From: VRUE01 sp963816785
GTDB taxonomy: Bacteria > Actinomycetota > Thermoleophilia > Solirubrobacterales > 70-9
NCBI GenBank assembly: GCA_963816785.1
Contig: CAWFLL010000004.1
Coordinates: 868,001 to 932,000 of the forward strand
Direction: 5' to 3'
Length of the DNA: 64,000 nucleotides
Under the pieces are notes generated by a model, which was not told the origin of the DNA, ran no database searches, and was given only the letters and a program-made list of their open reading frames with translations. Below, in pieces: positions 50,904-58,842 of this stretch. Both the position numbers and the translations under genes were made by a program. How positions within the stretch are numbered: the stretch's first letter is position 1; every line of letters starts with the position of its first letter.

Positions 50904-51706
50904 CCGAGTCGAGTGAGGAGGCCGGCGCGATCTCCGCCTGCTGTTCGCCCGAGCAGCAGAGTGATTGCTGCGAGCCCTCCGCCAAGTCGGAGTGCTGCGA
51001 CCCCGAGTCCGCGAGCTGCGGTTGCTCGGCCGGCGCGATCAACGGCGAGGAAGTCCGCGAGGCGGTCCGCGCTCGCTACGCGGCCGCCGCCGAGAGGCTC
51101 ACCGCAAGCGATGCCGCGGTGGCAAATGCCTCGCTCGGATGCGGGAATCCGACCGCTGTCGCGGAGCTCACCGCAGGGGAAACCGTGCTCGACCTCGGCT
51201 CAGGGGGAGGGCTGGACGTGCTCCTCTCAGCCGAGCGCGTCGGCCCGACCGGCAGGGCCTACGGACTGGATATGACGGACGAGATGCTTGCCCTGGCCCG
51301 CGAGAACCAGCGTAGGGCCGGCGTTGAGAACGTGATCTGGCTGCGGGGTGAGATCGAGGCGATCCCACTTCCCCCCGAATCGGTCGATGTCGTGATCTCC
51401 AACTGCGTCATCAACCTCTCCGGCGACAAGCGCAAGGTGCTCACGGAGGCCGCCCGAGTTCTCAAACCGGGCGGCCGCTTCGCTGTCTCGGATGTGATCG
51501 CCGACGAGGACATGGATGCCGCAACCCGAGCCGACCTTGCCGCGTGGACCGGCTGCATCGCAGGCGCACTCACCCGCCGCGAATTCGAGGGCGCCCTCTC
51601 CGCCGCTGGGCTAGTGGAGGTGGGCATAGAGGAGACCCACCGGGTCCACGAGAAAGCGTCCTCCGCAATCGTCCGCGCCCGGAAGCCGGCGACTGGAAGG
51701 ACCTAG
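50891..51706 (+). CDS. arsM: arsenite S-adenosylmethionine methyltransferase with cysteine-rich N-terminus
   Basis: 271 residues from ATG 50891. A Cys-rich head (Cys 17, 18, 26, 27, 35, 36, 43, 45) precedes the methyltransferase domain with AdoMet loop VLDLGSGGGLDVLL, SLGCGNP (Cys84), SNCVINL and WTGCIAGAL. The last three carry the conserved arsenite-binding cysteines of ArsM. It methylates arsenite to mono- and dimethylated forms. The paired-cysteine head probably binds or hands over arsenite. It overlaps the next, convergent gene by four bases. Confidence 0.93.
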   Translation: MAELTESSEEAGAISACCSPEQQSDCCEPSAKSECCDPESASCGCSAGAINGEEVREAVRARYAAAAERLTASDAAVANASLGCGNPTAVAELTAGETVLDLGSGGGLDVLLSAERVGPTGRAYGLDMTDEMLALARENQRRAGVENVIWLRGEIEAIPLPPESVDVVISNCVINLSGDKRKVLTEAARVLKPGGRFAVSDVIADEDMDAATRADLAAWTGCIAGALTRREFEGALSAAGLVEVGIEETHRVHEKASSAIVRARKPATGRT

Positions 51707-52542
51707 GCGAACGCCTGCGCCGCCCGCCGGCGGAGGTCCGCGTTGAGCAGCCCCGTCACTTCGCTGGGGCGCTCGCCCGCGGACGGCACGGCGTCCCCGA
51801 TCAGGCCCGTTGCGCGGAAGCCGAACAGGGGGGCATCGAAACCTGCGTCGCGGACCCTGCGGATCAACTTCACCGCCGAGGGTGTGTCGGCGCCGGGGCC
51901 GCAGAGGACGATCGCCGTCGGGTCGAGGGCGCGCAGCGCGCGCTCGAGCCGCTCCTCCCCCAGCTCGTTGGAGAGCATCAGGACCCGGAAGCCGGCCCTC
52001 CTCAGTGTCAGGTCGAGCGCCTGGGCGTGAACCTCCTCGGCGTCCTGTCCCTGGCTCGAGTCGAGCAGCAGGATCCCGGCCGGGCGCGACGCGGCGGAGG
52101 CGAGGCGGCGCGCACCGTGCAGCCACCCCATCGCCCAGCGGGCGGCAAACTCTCGCTCGGCCTCGTGGTCGGGGTTGGCGGCGAGCCGGTCGATCGCCGG
52201 CAGCAACAGCTCCTCGACGGTCCGCTCCAGCGGCCGGATCGCCAGGCTCTCCTCGAGGGCCCGATCGGCGGCGCCCTCGTCGAAGCTCTCGAAGGCCGCC
52301 ATCAGGCCGTCGCCGTTGGCCGGCTCGGCCTGCCGCTGGCGGGCCAGCTCTATCGCAGAGGAGATGTTGCCCGTCTGGGCGAGGGCGTCGCGCAGGGTCT
52401 GGAGCTCGAGCAGCTGGTAGTGGCGGTGGTTGCCGGCGGTGCGCTTTGGTTTCGGATAGCCGTAACGCCGCTCCCAGCTGCGCAGCGTGTTGGGGCTGAC
52501 ACCAAGAACTTCGGCCGCAGCATTGGTTCGAATTCCCGCCAT
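51703..52542 (-). CDS. MerR-family regulator with B12-binding-like domain
   Basis: 279 residues from ATG 52542. The N-terminal MerR winged helix (NAAAEVLGVSPNTLRSWERR, then YGYPKPKRTAGNHRHYQ) is followed by a helical region and a Rossmann-like domain (residues about 170-270), the layout of CarH/LitR photoreceptors that bind adenosylcobalamin. The cobalamin histidine motif DxHxxG is not visible; the corresponding place reads SSQGQDAEEVHA. It may therefore work without B12, like CarA-type variants. It overlaps the arsM end. Its start is preceded by a leader-repeat copy. Confidence 0.82.
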   Translation of the reverse strand: MAGIRTNAAAEVLGVSPNTLRSWERRYGYPKPKRTAGNHRHYQLLELQTLRDALAQTGNISSAIELARQRQAEPANGDGLMAAFESFDEGAADRALEESLAIRPLERTVEELLLPAIDRLAANPDHEAEREFAARWAMGWLHGARRLASAASRPAGILLLDSSQGQDAEEVHAQALDLTLRRAGFRVLMLSNELGEERLERALRALDPTAIVLCGPGADTPSAVKLIRRVRDAGFDAPLFGFRATGLIGDAVPSAGERPSEVTGLLNADLRRRAAQAFA

Positions 52543-52613
52543 TAGAGATCGCGCTCCGCTCGCGGCACGAAGAACCAGATATTGACGCTTGCTCGCTCCG
52601 CGCTCATGCGCAC
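52543..52613 (-). repeat. 5' leader repeat, copy 3 (upstream of MerR-type gene)
   Basis: Homologous to 11378-11442 upstream of icd: both contain GCGGAGCGAGC, then ATATCTGGT and a GCGAGCG-rich hairpin, and both encode YLVLRAAS-x-ARS in frame with the downstream start. Confidence 0.55.
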
Positions 52614-52672
52614 AAGATTCTGGCACCCAATTCCCAGGTTTACCCTGGTTATGGACGAATTTTCAGAATATG

Positions 52673-53371
52673 TCAGCGATCTTGCAGAGCCTGCAGCGAG
52701 CCGACGCCGACCGGCTGGCCGACCGCTCGGGCCCGCCACATCGCCTCGTCAGCCTCCCGCAGCAGAGCCTCGGCCTCAGCGCCATGCTCGGGGCAGGCGA
52801 CCACCCCGGCCGAGACGCCGATGTTGGCTCCACCGAGGGCCTCGAGCTGATCGAGTAGGGCCAGCAGGCGCTCCGCCATCTTCACTCCCCCGACCGTGTC
52901 CTGGTTCGGCGCCAGCACGCAGATGCCGTCGTCCTCGATCCGGAACGTCTCGTCGACGAGGCGGATGCTGTCGCGCAGGGCCGCCGCCACCACCGCCAGC
53001 ATCGTCTCCCGACCCTTCCCGGGGCTGCCGTTGCGCGCGTCCGGCCCCTCGACGTCGATCACCAGCATCCCGAACGGGTGCCCATAGCGCCTGTGCATCT
53101 CGATCAACTGGTCGAGGCGGCGGCGCATCTGGGGGGGTGGCTCGGCAGCGGGCTCATGCTCCGCCGCCCGATCGGCGACCGCCCCGACGGCCGACGCAGA
53201 GACCGAGCCGAATGCCTCCGCCAGCTCACGCGCCGCGACCGCAAACGTCTCGATCTCCTCGCCGTCGAGCTCGCGCTGGAGCTTGGCGAGCAGCGCCGCA
53301 TGCAGAGAGGAGACCTCACGGGCCAGCTGGCGGACGGGCGTCCCGCCTCCGGTGGATGTCCTCGCCGCCAC
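52673..53371 (-). CDS. degenerate GGDEF-domain protein
   Basis: 232 residues. A helical N-terminal half is followed by a GGDEF-fold domain (MHRRYGHPFGMLVIDVEGPD, then LRDSIRLVDETFRIEDDGIC, then ANIGVSAGVVACPEHGAEAE). The GG[DE]EF active loop reads IEDDG, so diguanylate cyclase activity is unlikely; a GTP-sensing or protein-contact role is possible. It is 59 bases after the MerR leader region on the same strand and may be regulated separately. Confidence 0.72.
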   Translation of the reverse strand: MAARTSTGGGTPVRQLAREVSSLHAALLAKLQRELDGEEIETFAVAARELAEAFGSVSASAVGAVADRAAEHEPAAEPPPQMRRRLDQLIEMHRRYGHPFGMLVIDVEGPDARNGSPGKGRETMLAVVAAALRDSIRLVDETFRIEDDGICVLAPNQDTVGGVKMAERLLALLDQLEALGGANIGVSAGVVACPEHGAEAEALLREADEAMWRARAVGQPVGVGSLQALQDR

Positions 53372-53458
53372 GCCGGAACCTTCCCGGAAGCGCCGGACGC
53401 AAGCAAGGGAGAGGCCCGCAAAAAGTGGGTTGACACACGTCCACGGACTTTCGTCCAG

Positions 53459-54058
53459 TCAGAGGCTGCGGCGGCCCGCCAGGGCCTTGCCCAGTGTCAC
53501 CTCGTCCGCATGCTCGAGGTCGGCCCCGACCGGGAGGCCGCTGGCGAGCCGGGTGACCCTGGCCGAGCCCCGCAGCACCTCGGCGAGGTGCAGGGCCGTC
53601 GCCTCACCCGTCGTGGTCGGGTTCGTCGCCACAAGCACCTCCTCGACTCCGCCGCCCTCCACCCGTCGCACCAGCTCCGCGATCTTCAGGTCGTCGGCAT
53701 CGACCCCGTCGATCGGCGAGAGAGCGCCGCCGAGCACGTGGTAGAGGCCGCGGTACTCGTGCGTCCGCTCGATCGGGATCACGTCGGCCGGCTCCTCGAC
53801 GACGCAGATCATCGTCTGGTCGCGCGAGGTGTCGGTGCAGATCCTGCAGAGAGGGCCCTCCGCGAGGTTGAAGCAGCGTTCGCAGAGGCCCACCTTCTCC
53901 TTCACCTCGCGGATCGCCGTGGCCAGCGCGGAAGTCTCCTCCTCAGGGGCCCGGAGGATGTGAAAGGCGAGCCGCTGCGCGGTGCGCTGGCCGATCCCCG
54001 GCAGCCGCGAGAGCTCGGCCACCAGGCGGGACAGCGGCGCCGGTCCCTCCCCGTTCAA
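53459..54058 (-). CDS. recR: recombination protein RecR
   Basis: 199 residues, intact. The helix-hairpin-helix (LSRLPGIGQRTAQRLAFHIL), the zinc finger CERCFNLAEGPLCRIC, and the Toprim domain (ICVVEEPADVIPIERTHEYR and GVEEVLVATNPTTTGEATAL) are in the standard order. It loads RecA with RecF/RecO at gaps. It overlaps ybaB by four bases in the conserved dnaX-ybaB-recR order. Confidence 0.97.
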   Translation of the reverse strand: MNGEGPAPLSRLVAELSRLPGIGQRTAQRLAFHILRAPEEETSALATAIREVKEKVGLCERCFNLAEGPLCRICTDTSRDQTMICVVEEPADVIPIERTHEYRGLYHVLGGALSPIDGVDADDLKIAELVRRVEGGGVEEVLVATNPTTTGEATALHLAEVLRGSARVTRLASGLPVGADLEHADEVTLGKALAGRRSL

Positions 54059-54387
54059 GTCCCCGGAAGGCCGCCGAGGCCCCCCGTGATCCCGCCCATC
54101 TTCGAGCCGGCGAGGTCCTGGGCGGCCCGCAGCGCCTCGTTGACCGCCGCCTGGACCATGTCGGCGAGCATCTCCGCCTCCTCGGGATCGATCGCCTCGG
54201 GGTCGATCTGGATCTCCCGCAGCGTGAGATCGCCGCCCATCTTCACCTTGACCATCCCGCCGCCGGCGCTGGCCTCGACGATCTCGTCTTTGAGCTGCTC
54301 CTGCGCCTGCAGCATCTGCTGCTGCATCTGCTGAGCCTGTTTCATCAGGGCGTTCACGTCGAAGCCCCCGGGCCCCCCTCTCGCCAT
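54055..54387 (-). CDS. ybaB: YbaB/EbfC family nucleoid-associated protein
   Basis: 110 residues from ATG 54387; a TTG at 54393 overlaps the dnaX stop. The coiled-coil helix (MKQAQQMQQQMLQAQEQLKD) and beta region (MVKVKMGGDLTLREIQIDPE) match the family, which binds DNA as a dimer. It lies between dnaX and recR. Confidence 0.93.
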   Translation of the reverse strand: MARGGPGGFDVNALMKQAQQMQQQMLQAQEQLKDEIVEASAGGGMVKVKMGGDLTLREIQIDPEAIDPEEAEMLADMVQAAVNEALRAAQDLAGSKMGGITGGLGGLPGT

Positions 54388-54389
54388 GC

Positions 54390-56147
54390 TCAACCGACCT
54401 CCTCCGCGTCGAACTCGCTCTTCAGCTTCTCCACCAGCGCCTCGTGATCCACGTCCTCCTCCGGAGGCGCACCCTCTGAGGACCCCTCTCCACCAGCGAG
54501 CAGCGTGTAGTGCAGCTGCAGTCGCCGGCCCGTCACCGACTCCAGCGCGTCGACGAGCTGGTCGCGCTTGTCGGGAGCCTCCGCCTTGCGTTTGTTGAAG
54601 GTGGCACTCGCCGGGAAGCCGATCCTCAGCCCGTCGTCGTCCAGGCCCACCGGCCGCGCCCCCTCGAAGGTCGCCGCCAACGCCGGCGCCGACTTCAACA
54701 GGTGATCGAGCACCGCCGGCCAGACGCGGACGATCTCCTCCAACTCAAGAGCGGACTCGCCGCGGGCCCTGTCGGAGCTCGAACCCTGATCAGCTTCCGC
54801 GTCGTCCCCAGGCGGCGCCGGAGAATCGTCGGCCGGCGGCTCCGAGGTTGGCGTCTCGGTTTGCACTGCATCGTTCTCCTGTGCGGGTTCTGCCGCGGGT
54901 GGTGTCGGGGAAGGGGGGCTGAGGACGCCCTCGCCCGCAACGCCCCCCTTCTCCGACGACAAGACCCGCGGCCCACCCCCACTCGAGCCGAGTGCTTTTT
55001 CAAGCCTCTCCATCCGCCTCAACAACCCCTCGGCCCCCGGATCGAGATCCGGCCGTGCGGCCTTAAGCAGCGCGATCTCGACGGCCATCCGCGCATCGTC
55101 CCCCTCGCGTACGGCGGTCAGCGCCGCGGCCAGCTCGTCGATCGTCCGCACCAGGGTCGCGGCGCCGACCGAGGCGGATTGGGCGGCGAGGCGATTGGCG
55201 TCGGTGGCGGTGACGACGAAGGTGTTGGGCACCTCGCCGACGGTCTGGGTGACGAGGAGGTGGCGGAGGTGACCGAGCAGGTCGCGGGCGAACTGCGCCG
55301 GATCCCGACCCGAGCGGGCCATCTTCTCGACCTCGAGCAGGACGCCGCGCGGGTCCTCCGCGGCGACCGCGTCGACGGCGCCGAACAGCAGCTCGGCGTC
55401 GGCCGCTCCGAGCAGCTCGAGCACAGCGTCGAGGCCGATCTGGCTGCCGTCGAAGGCGACCAGCTGGTCAAGCGTGCCGAGCGCCTCGCGGAAGCTGCCC
55501 GAGGCAGAGCGGGCGATCATCGCCACGGCGCCCTCCTCGATTTCGATTCCCTCGGCCGCCGCGACGCGCTCCAGCACCTCGGAGATCTGCTCGAGGGAGG
55601 GACGCTGAAAGTCGAAGCGCTGGCAGCGGTCGGCGATCGTCGGCATCACCCTGTGCGCCTCGGTGGTGGCGAGGACGAAGACGGTGTTCGGCGGCGGCTC
55701 CTCGAGGGTCTTCAGGAAGGCGTTCCATGCCTCCTTGGTCAGCATGTGCGCCTCGTCGAGGATGTAGACCTTGTGGTGCCCCCCCGCCGGCGCGTAGGCG
55801 ACCCTCTCCCGGAGGTCGCGGATGTCGTCGACCGAGCGGTTGGAGGCGGCGTCCATCTCGATCACGTCGATCGAGGTGCCGGCGGCGATGGTCACGCAGG
55901 ACTCGCATTCGCCGCAGGGGGTGACGGTCGGGCCGCCGCGCTCGCAGTTGAGGGAGCGGGCGAGGATCTTCGCCATCGAGGTCTTGCCCGTGCCCCGCGA
56001 GCCGACGAAGAGGTAGGCGTGATGGACCTTTCCCTGCTCGACCGCGTTGCGCAGGGTCCGGACGACGTGCCGCTGGCCGACCACCTCGTCGAAGGAGCCG
56101 GGGCGATGGCGGCGGTAGAGGGAGGTCGAGTCGCCGGCTGTACTCAC
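54390..56147 (-). CDS. dnaX: DNA polymerase III subunits gamma/tau
   Basis: About 585 residues from GTG 56147 (encoding MSTAGDSTSLYRRHRPGSFD); GTG 56174 is an alternative adding nine residues. Walker A GSRGTGKTS, the zinc site CGECESC, Walker B YILDEAHML and the sensor LATTEAHRVMPTI are present. A long Pro/Glu/Asp linker leads to the tau-type C-terminal domain (WPAVLDHLLKSAPALAATFE). It is the clamp-loader ATPase that couples polymerase and helicase. Confidence 0.96.
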   Translation of the reverse strand: MSTAGDSTSLYRRHRPGSFDEVVGQRHVVRTLRNAVEQGKVHHAYLFVGSRGTGKTSMAKILARSLNCERGGPTVTPCGECESCVTIAAGTSIDVIEMDAASNRSVDDIRDLRERVAYAPAGGHHKVYILDEAHMLTKEAWNAFLKTLEEPPPNTVFVLATTEAHRVMPTIADRCQRFDFQRPSLEQISEVLERVAAAEGIEIEEGAVAMIARSASGSFREALGTLDQLVAFDGSQIGLDAVLELLGAADAELLFGAVDAVAAEDPRGVLLEVEKMARSGRDPAQFARDLLGHLRHLLVTQTVGEVPNTFVVTATDANRLAAQSASVGAATLVRTIDELAAALTAVREGDDARMAVEIALLKAARPDLDPGAEGLLRRMERLEKALGSSGGGPRVLSSEKGGVAGEGVLSPPSPTPPAAEPAQENDAVQTETPTSEPPADDSPAPPGDDAEADQGSSSDRARGESALELEEIVRVWPAVLDHLLKSAPALAATFEGARPVGLDDDGLRIGFPASATFNKRKAEAPDKRDQLVDALESVTGRRLQLHYTLLAGGEGSSEGAPPEEDVDHEALVEKLKSEFDAEEVG

Positions 56148-56220
56148 TGTGCCCAGTGTATCTGCGAGCCCCACCGCCCCCCGGCGCCTCGGCGGGGTCT
56201 CTCATCTGTAGGTTGCTGCG

Positions 56221-57750
56221 GTGCCATCCGGGGCCCGCAACTGGCTGACGCCGGCCGCCTGGGTCGCCGCCGTCGCGGCGCTGCTGCTGCTGTTCTTCCC
56301 GCTCGGATTCCCCAATTACGACACGATCTACTCCCTGCTCTGGGGCCGGGAAATGGCCGATGGGATGAGCCCCGACACCGGCGCCGCGCTGCCCCCGACC
56401 CCGCACCCGCTCGCCGAGCTGTTCGGCCTCTTCGCGACCCCGCTGGGAGACGGGGCGATCGACCTGACGATGGTGATCGCCTACGTCTCCCTCGGCCTGG
56501 TCGGCTACCTCGTCTACCGACTCGGCTCCCTCTGGTTCGACCGCCCGATCGGGGCCGTCGCGGCGGCGATCGTCCTCACCCGCGCCCCCTACCTCTCCAA
56601 CGGGCTCCGCGCCTATGTCGACATCCCCTACATCGCGCTGGCCCTCGGCGCCCTGGTGCTCGAGACCAGGCGACCGCGGGCCGGCTGGCCGGTCCTGGCG
56701 CTGCTCGCCCTGGCCGGCCTGCTGCGCCCCGAGGCCTGGCTCTTCTCACTGGCATACCTCGCCTACCTATCGATTGATCCTGAGCGTCTCCGCGGCGGGC
56801 GGCGGCCCGAAGGGACGGCGAGGGCGCCCCTCGAACGGGCGGATACTCAAAGTGCCGGTCTAATTAGACCGGCACTTGTCCGGGCGAGGGGCGCCATCGT
56901 CGTCCCTCCCCCCACGCTCATCGCGCTGGCCCTCGCCGCCCCAGTCGGGTGGGCCGCGTTCGACTGGATCACCGCCTCGAGCCCGACCTACTCGTTCACC
57001 GGGACCCGCGACACGGTCGAGACACTGGAGCGCCAGACCGGCCCGGTCGACCTCATCCTCTACGGTCCCCGCCGGCTCGGCGAGGTGCTGCAGTGGCCGG
57101 GGATGGTCGGCGCCGCCGGAGGAGTCGTGCTCGGCCTCGCCTTCCTGCGGCGCCGCTCCGCGATCGGGCTCGCGGCCGCGGTCCTCGCGCTCGGCGCCTT
57201 CGCCGTCCTCGCCGTCGCCGGCCTCGCGATCATCCCCCGCTACACGATGCTCGCCGCCGCGGTGCTGGCGGTGTTCGCCGCGCTCGGCCTGCTCGGCTGG
57301 CGGCTTCTCGAGCCGGGCCACCGCTGGCGACGGCCCTGGCAGGCGTTCGCCGCGCTGGTCGCGCTGATGTTCGTCGCCTGGGCGCCGAACCAGTACGACC
57401 TCCTGCACCGGGTCGACGTCGACCTCACCAACCAGAGCGAGATCGAGTCCGACCTCCACGACCTTGCCGACTCCGGCGCCTTCGAGCCGCCGTGCCTACC
57501 GATCTCGGTCCCCAACCACCGTGCCGTTCCGCGCCTCGCCTTCGACCTCGACGTGCGGCCGAGCAGGATCGTCAGCTCATCCGAGCAGCGCCAGCCCCGG
57601 CGCGGCTACTTCCTCGACCCGGCGACGCCGTTCGTGATCCACAACTTCATCCTCGACCCGAACGACCCGGCGCGCTTCGAGACGACCGTCCCCGCCGGAT
57701 TCCGCGAGGTCGCCGCCAACGAGTCGTGGGAGCTCTACCGCCGCTGTTGA
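56221..57750 (+). CDS. polytopic membrane protein, probable GT-C glycosyltransferase, carrying a palindromic insertion
   Basis: 509 residues from GTG 56221, about ten membrane segments. The N-terminal loop FPNYDTIYSLLWGREMADGM and the C-terminal soluble domain (SGAFEPPCLPISVPNHRAVP) resemble dolichyl-phosphate-sugar-using membrane transferases, but the fold assignment is modest. A 73-base inverted repeat lies in frame at 56823-56895 within a cytoplasmic loop, encoding about 25 charged residues. The gene is divergent from dnaX. Confidence 0.65.
   Translation: MPSGARNWLTPAAWVAAVAALLLLFFPLGFPNYDTIYSLLWGREMADGMSPDTGAALPPTPHPLAELFGLFATPLGDGAIDLTMVIAYVSLGLVGYLVYRLGSLWFDRPIGAVAAAIVLTRAPYLSNGLRAYVDIPYIALALGALVLETRRPRAGWPVLALLALAGLLRPEAWLFSLAYLAYLSIDPERLRGGRRPEGTARAPLERADTQSAGLIRPALVRARGAIVVPPPTLIALALAAPVGWAAFDWITASSPTYSFTGTRDTVETLERQTGPVDLILYGPRRLGEVLQWPGMVGAAGGVVLGLAFLRRRSAIGLAAAVLALGAFAVLAVAGLAIIPRYTMLAAAVLAVFAALGLLGWRLLEPGHRWRRPWQAFAALVALMFVAWAPNQYDLLHRVDVDLTNQSEIESDLHDLADSGAFEPPCLPISVPNHRAVPRLAFDLDVRPSRIVSSSEQRQPRRGYFLDPATPFVIHNFILDPNDPARFETTVPAGFREVAANESWELYRRC
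56823..56895. repeat. long palindromic element inserted in a coding sequence
   Basis: A perfect 28-bp palindrome at 56850-56877, centred on TAATTA, is enclosed by an 11-bp outer stem (GGCGCCCCTCG at 56823 and its complement at 56885). The loops between are unequal, 16 and 7 bases. It keeps the reading frame open. The AT-rich centre contrasts with the surrounding GC-rich code. It resembles a REP/MITE-type mobile palindrome. Confidence 0.75.
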
Positions 57751-57763
57751 CGCCAACCTCTTC

Positions 57764-57806
57764 GAGTTTGCGTTTAGGGCCGCTATTCGGACGCAGACGC
57801 AAACTC
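57764..57806. repeat. intergenic inverted repeat
   Basis: GAGTTTGCGT and its exact complement ACGCAAACTC flank 23 bases, in the 85-base gap between the glycosyltransferase-like gene and the next membrane protein gene. It could be an attenuating hairpin or a processed terminator. Confidence 0.5.
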
Positions 57807-57835
57807 GGCGGCCCGTCGCTGTAGCCTGCGCGCGG

Positions 57836-58828
57836 ATGGCCGGCGGCTTCAAGAGATCGAGCCGGTTCGGCCTGATAGGGGTGATCGTCGTCATGGTCGT
57901 GGTCGCCGTGATCGGCGTCACGATGGGCAGCGGAGAAGCCAATCCGAAATTGGCGCTCGGCCTGATCTTCGGCGTCATCGCGGTCTTCTGTCTGATCCTC
58001 TTCGCGCTGCAGCGCTCCGACCTCGAGCGGACTGCTTCGACGAGTGTCCGCGGCACCGAACGGGCCGCCGCCGAAGGCGGCGAGATCGATAACCCGACGA
58101 CGATGTCCGAGCCCGAGCTCTGGTCGGCGCTCGCGATCAGGCCGATCGACGCCGAGGCGATCCGCGCCCGCACCGAGATGTGGGAGCCGGCCCGCCGCAG
58201 CCTGCGCCTGGGCATGGTGGTCACCCTGCTGATCTTCCTCACGGTCCCGCCGATCTACCTGCTCGAAAGCTTCGTCCCGCTCTTGATCGGTGGCCCGCTG
58301 ATCGCGATCGCAGCGATCTACGGAAGCGTCCGCGCCCTCGCTCCAGGGGGAGAGATGGACCAGGGCTACGAGCGGGCCGGGAGGGCGATGGCGCCGCTGG
58401 GGCTCGAGGTGACGGAGAGGCCCTCGGTCAGCATCGAGATGAAGGACCCCGTCACCCCGCGGATGGGCCCGGAGATCAGCGGGGTGCTGGAGCTCAGCGG
58501 CGAGCGCCATGGGCGGCGGGTCTCGGTCCGCCTCGGCGGCGGCGAGGTGCGCAGTTTGAGCGAGGTCTCCGTCGGCGGCGCCGTGCCGGCGTTCCGCGCC
58601 CGCTCTCGCGACGGCCGCATCCGCCCCGCCAAGGGTGAGGAGCTGCCCGCCGCCGTCGCCGCGGCACTGGAGTCGGTGCCCAACTCGACCCGCTGGAAAG
58701 GGGTCGAGGTCGAGGGCGGCCCGGACGGCATCGTCGTCACCCGCAAGGGCGGTGAGCAGTCGGACTGGCTCTGCGACCTCTGGCTGGCCGAGCGACTCTC
58801 GAGGTCTCGGTCCGCTTCGATGACCTGA
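57836..58828 (+). CDS. membrane protein of unknown function
   Basis: 330 residues from ATG 57836. Two N-terminal membrane helices (FGLIGVIVVMVVVAVIGV and GLIFGVIAVFCLILFAL), a cytoplasmic loop, two more helices (LGMVVTLLIFLTVPPIYLL and LLIGGPLIAIAAIYGS), and a C-terminal soluble beta domain of about 150 residues. I do not recognise the family. It lies 14 bases before the ABC-2 ATPase gene and may belong to that operon. Confidence 0.7.
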   Translation: MAGGFKRSSRFGLIGVIVVMVVVAVIGVTMGSGEANPKLALGLIFGVIAVFCLILFALQRSDLERTASTSVRGTERAAAEGGEIDNPTTMSEPELWSALAIRPIDAEAIRARTEMWEPARRSLRLGMVVTLLIFLTVPPIYLLESFVPLLIGGPLIAIAAIYGSVRALAPGGEMDQGYERAGRAMAPLGLEVTERPSVSIEMKDPVTPRMGPEISGVLELSGERHGRRVSVRLGGGEVRSLSEVSVGGAVPAFRARSRDGRIRPAKGEELPAAVAAALESVPNSTRWKGVEVEGGPDGIVVTRKGGEQSDWLCDLWLAERLSRSRSASMT

Positions 58829-58842
58829 CAGCATCAGAAGCG

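Noticed and set aside
54960..55010. A possible programmed frameshift signal in dnaX (GAAAAAGCA)
   Set aside because: Only five A in a row and no convincing downstream structure; the -1 frame is not short and gives no typical gamma terminus.
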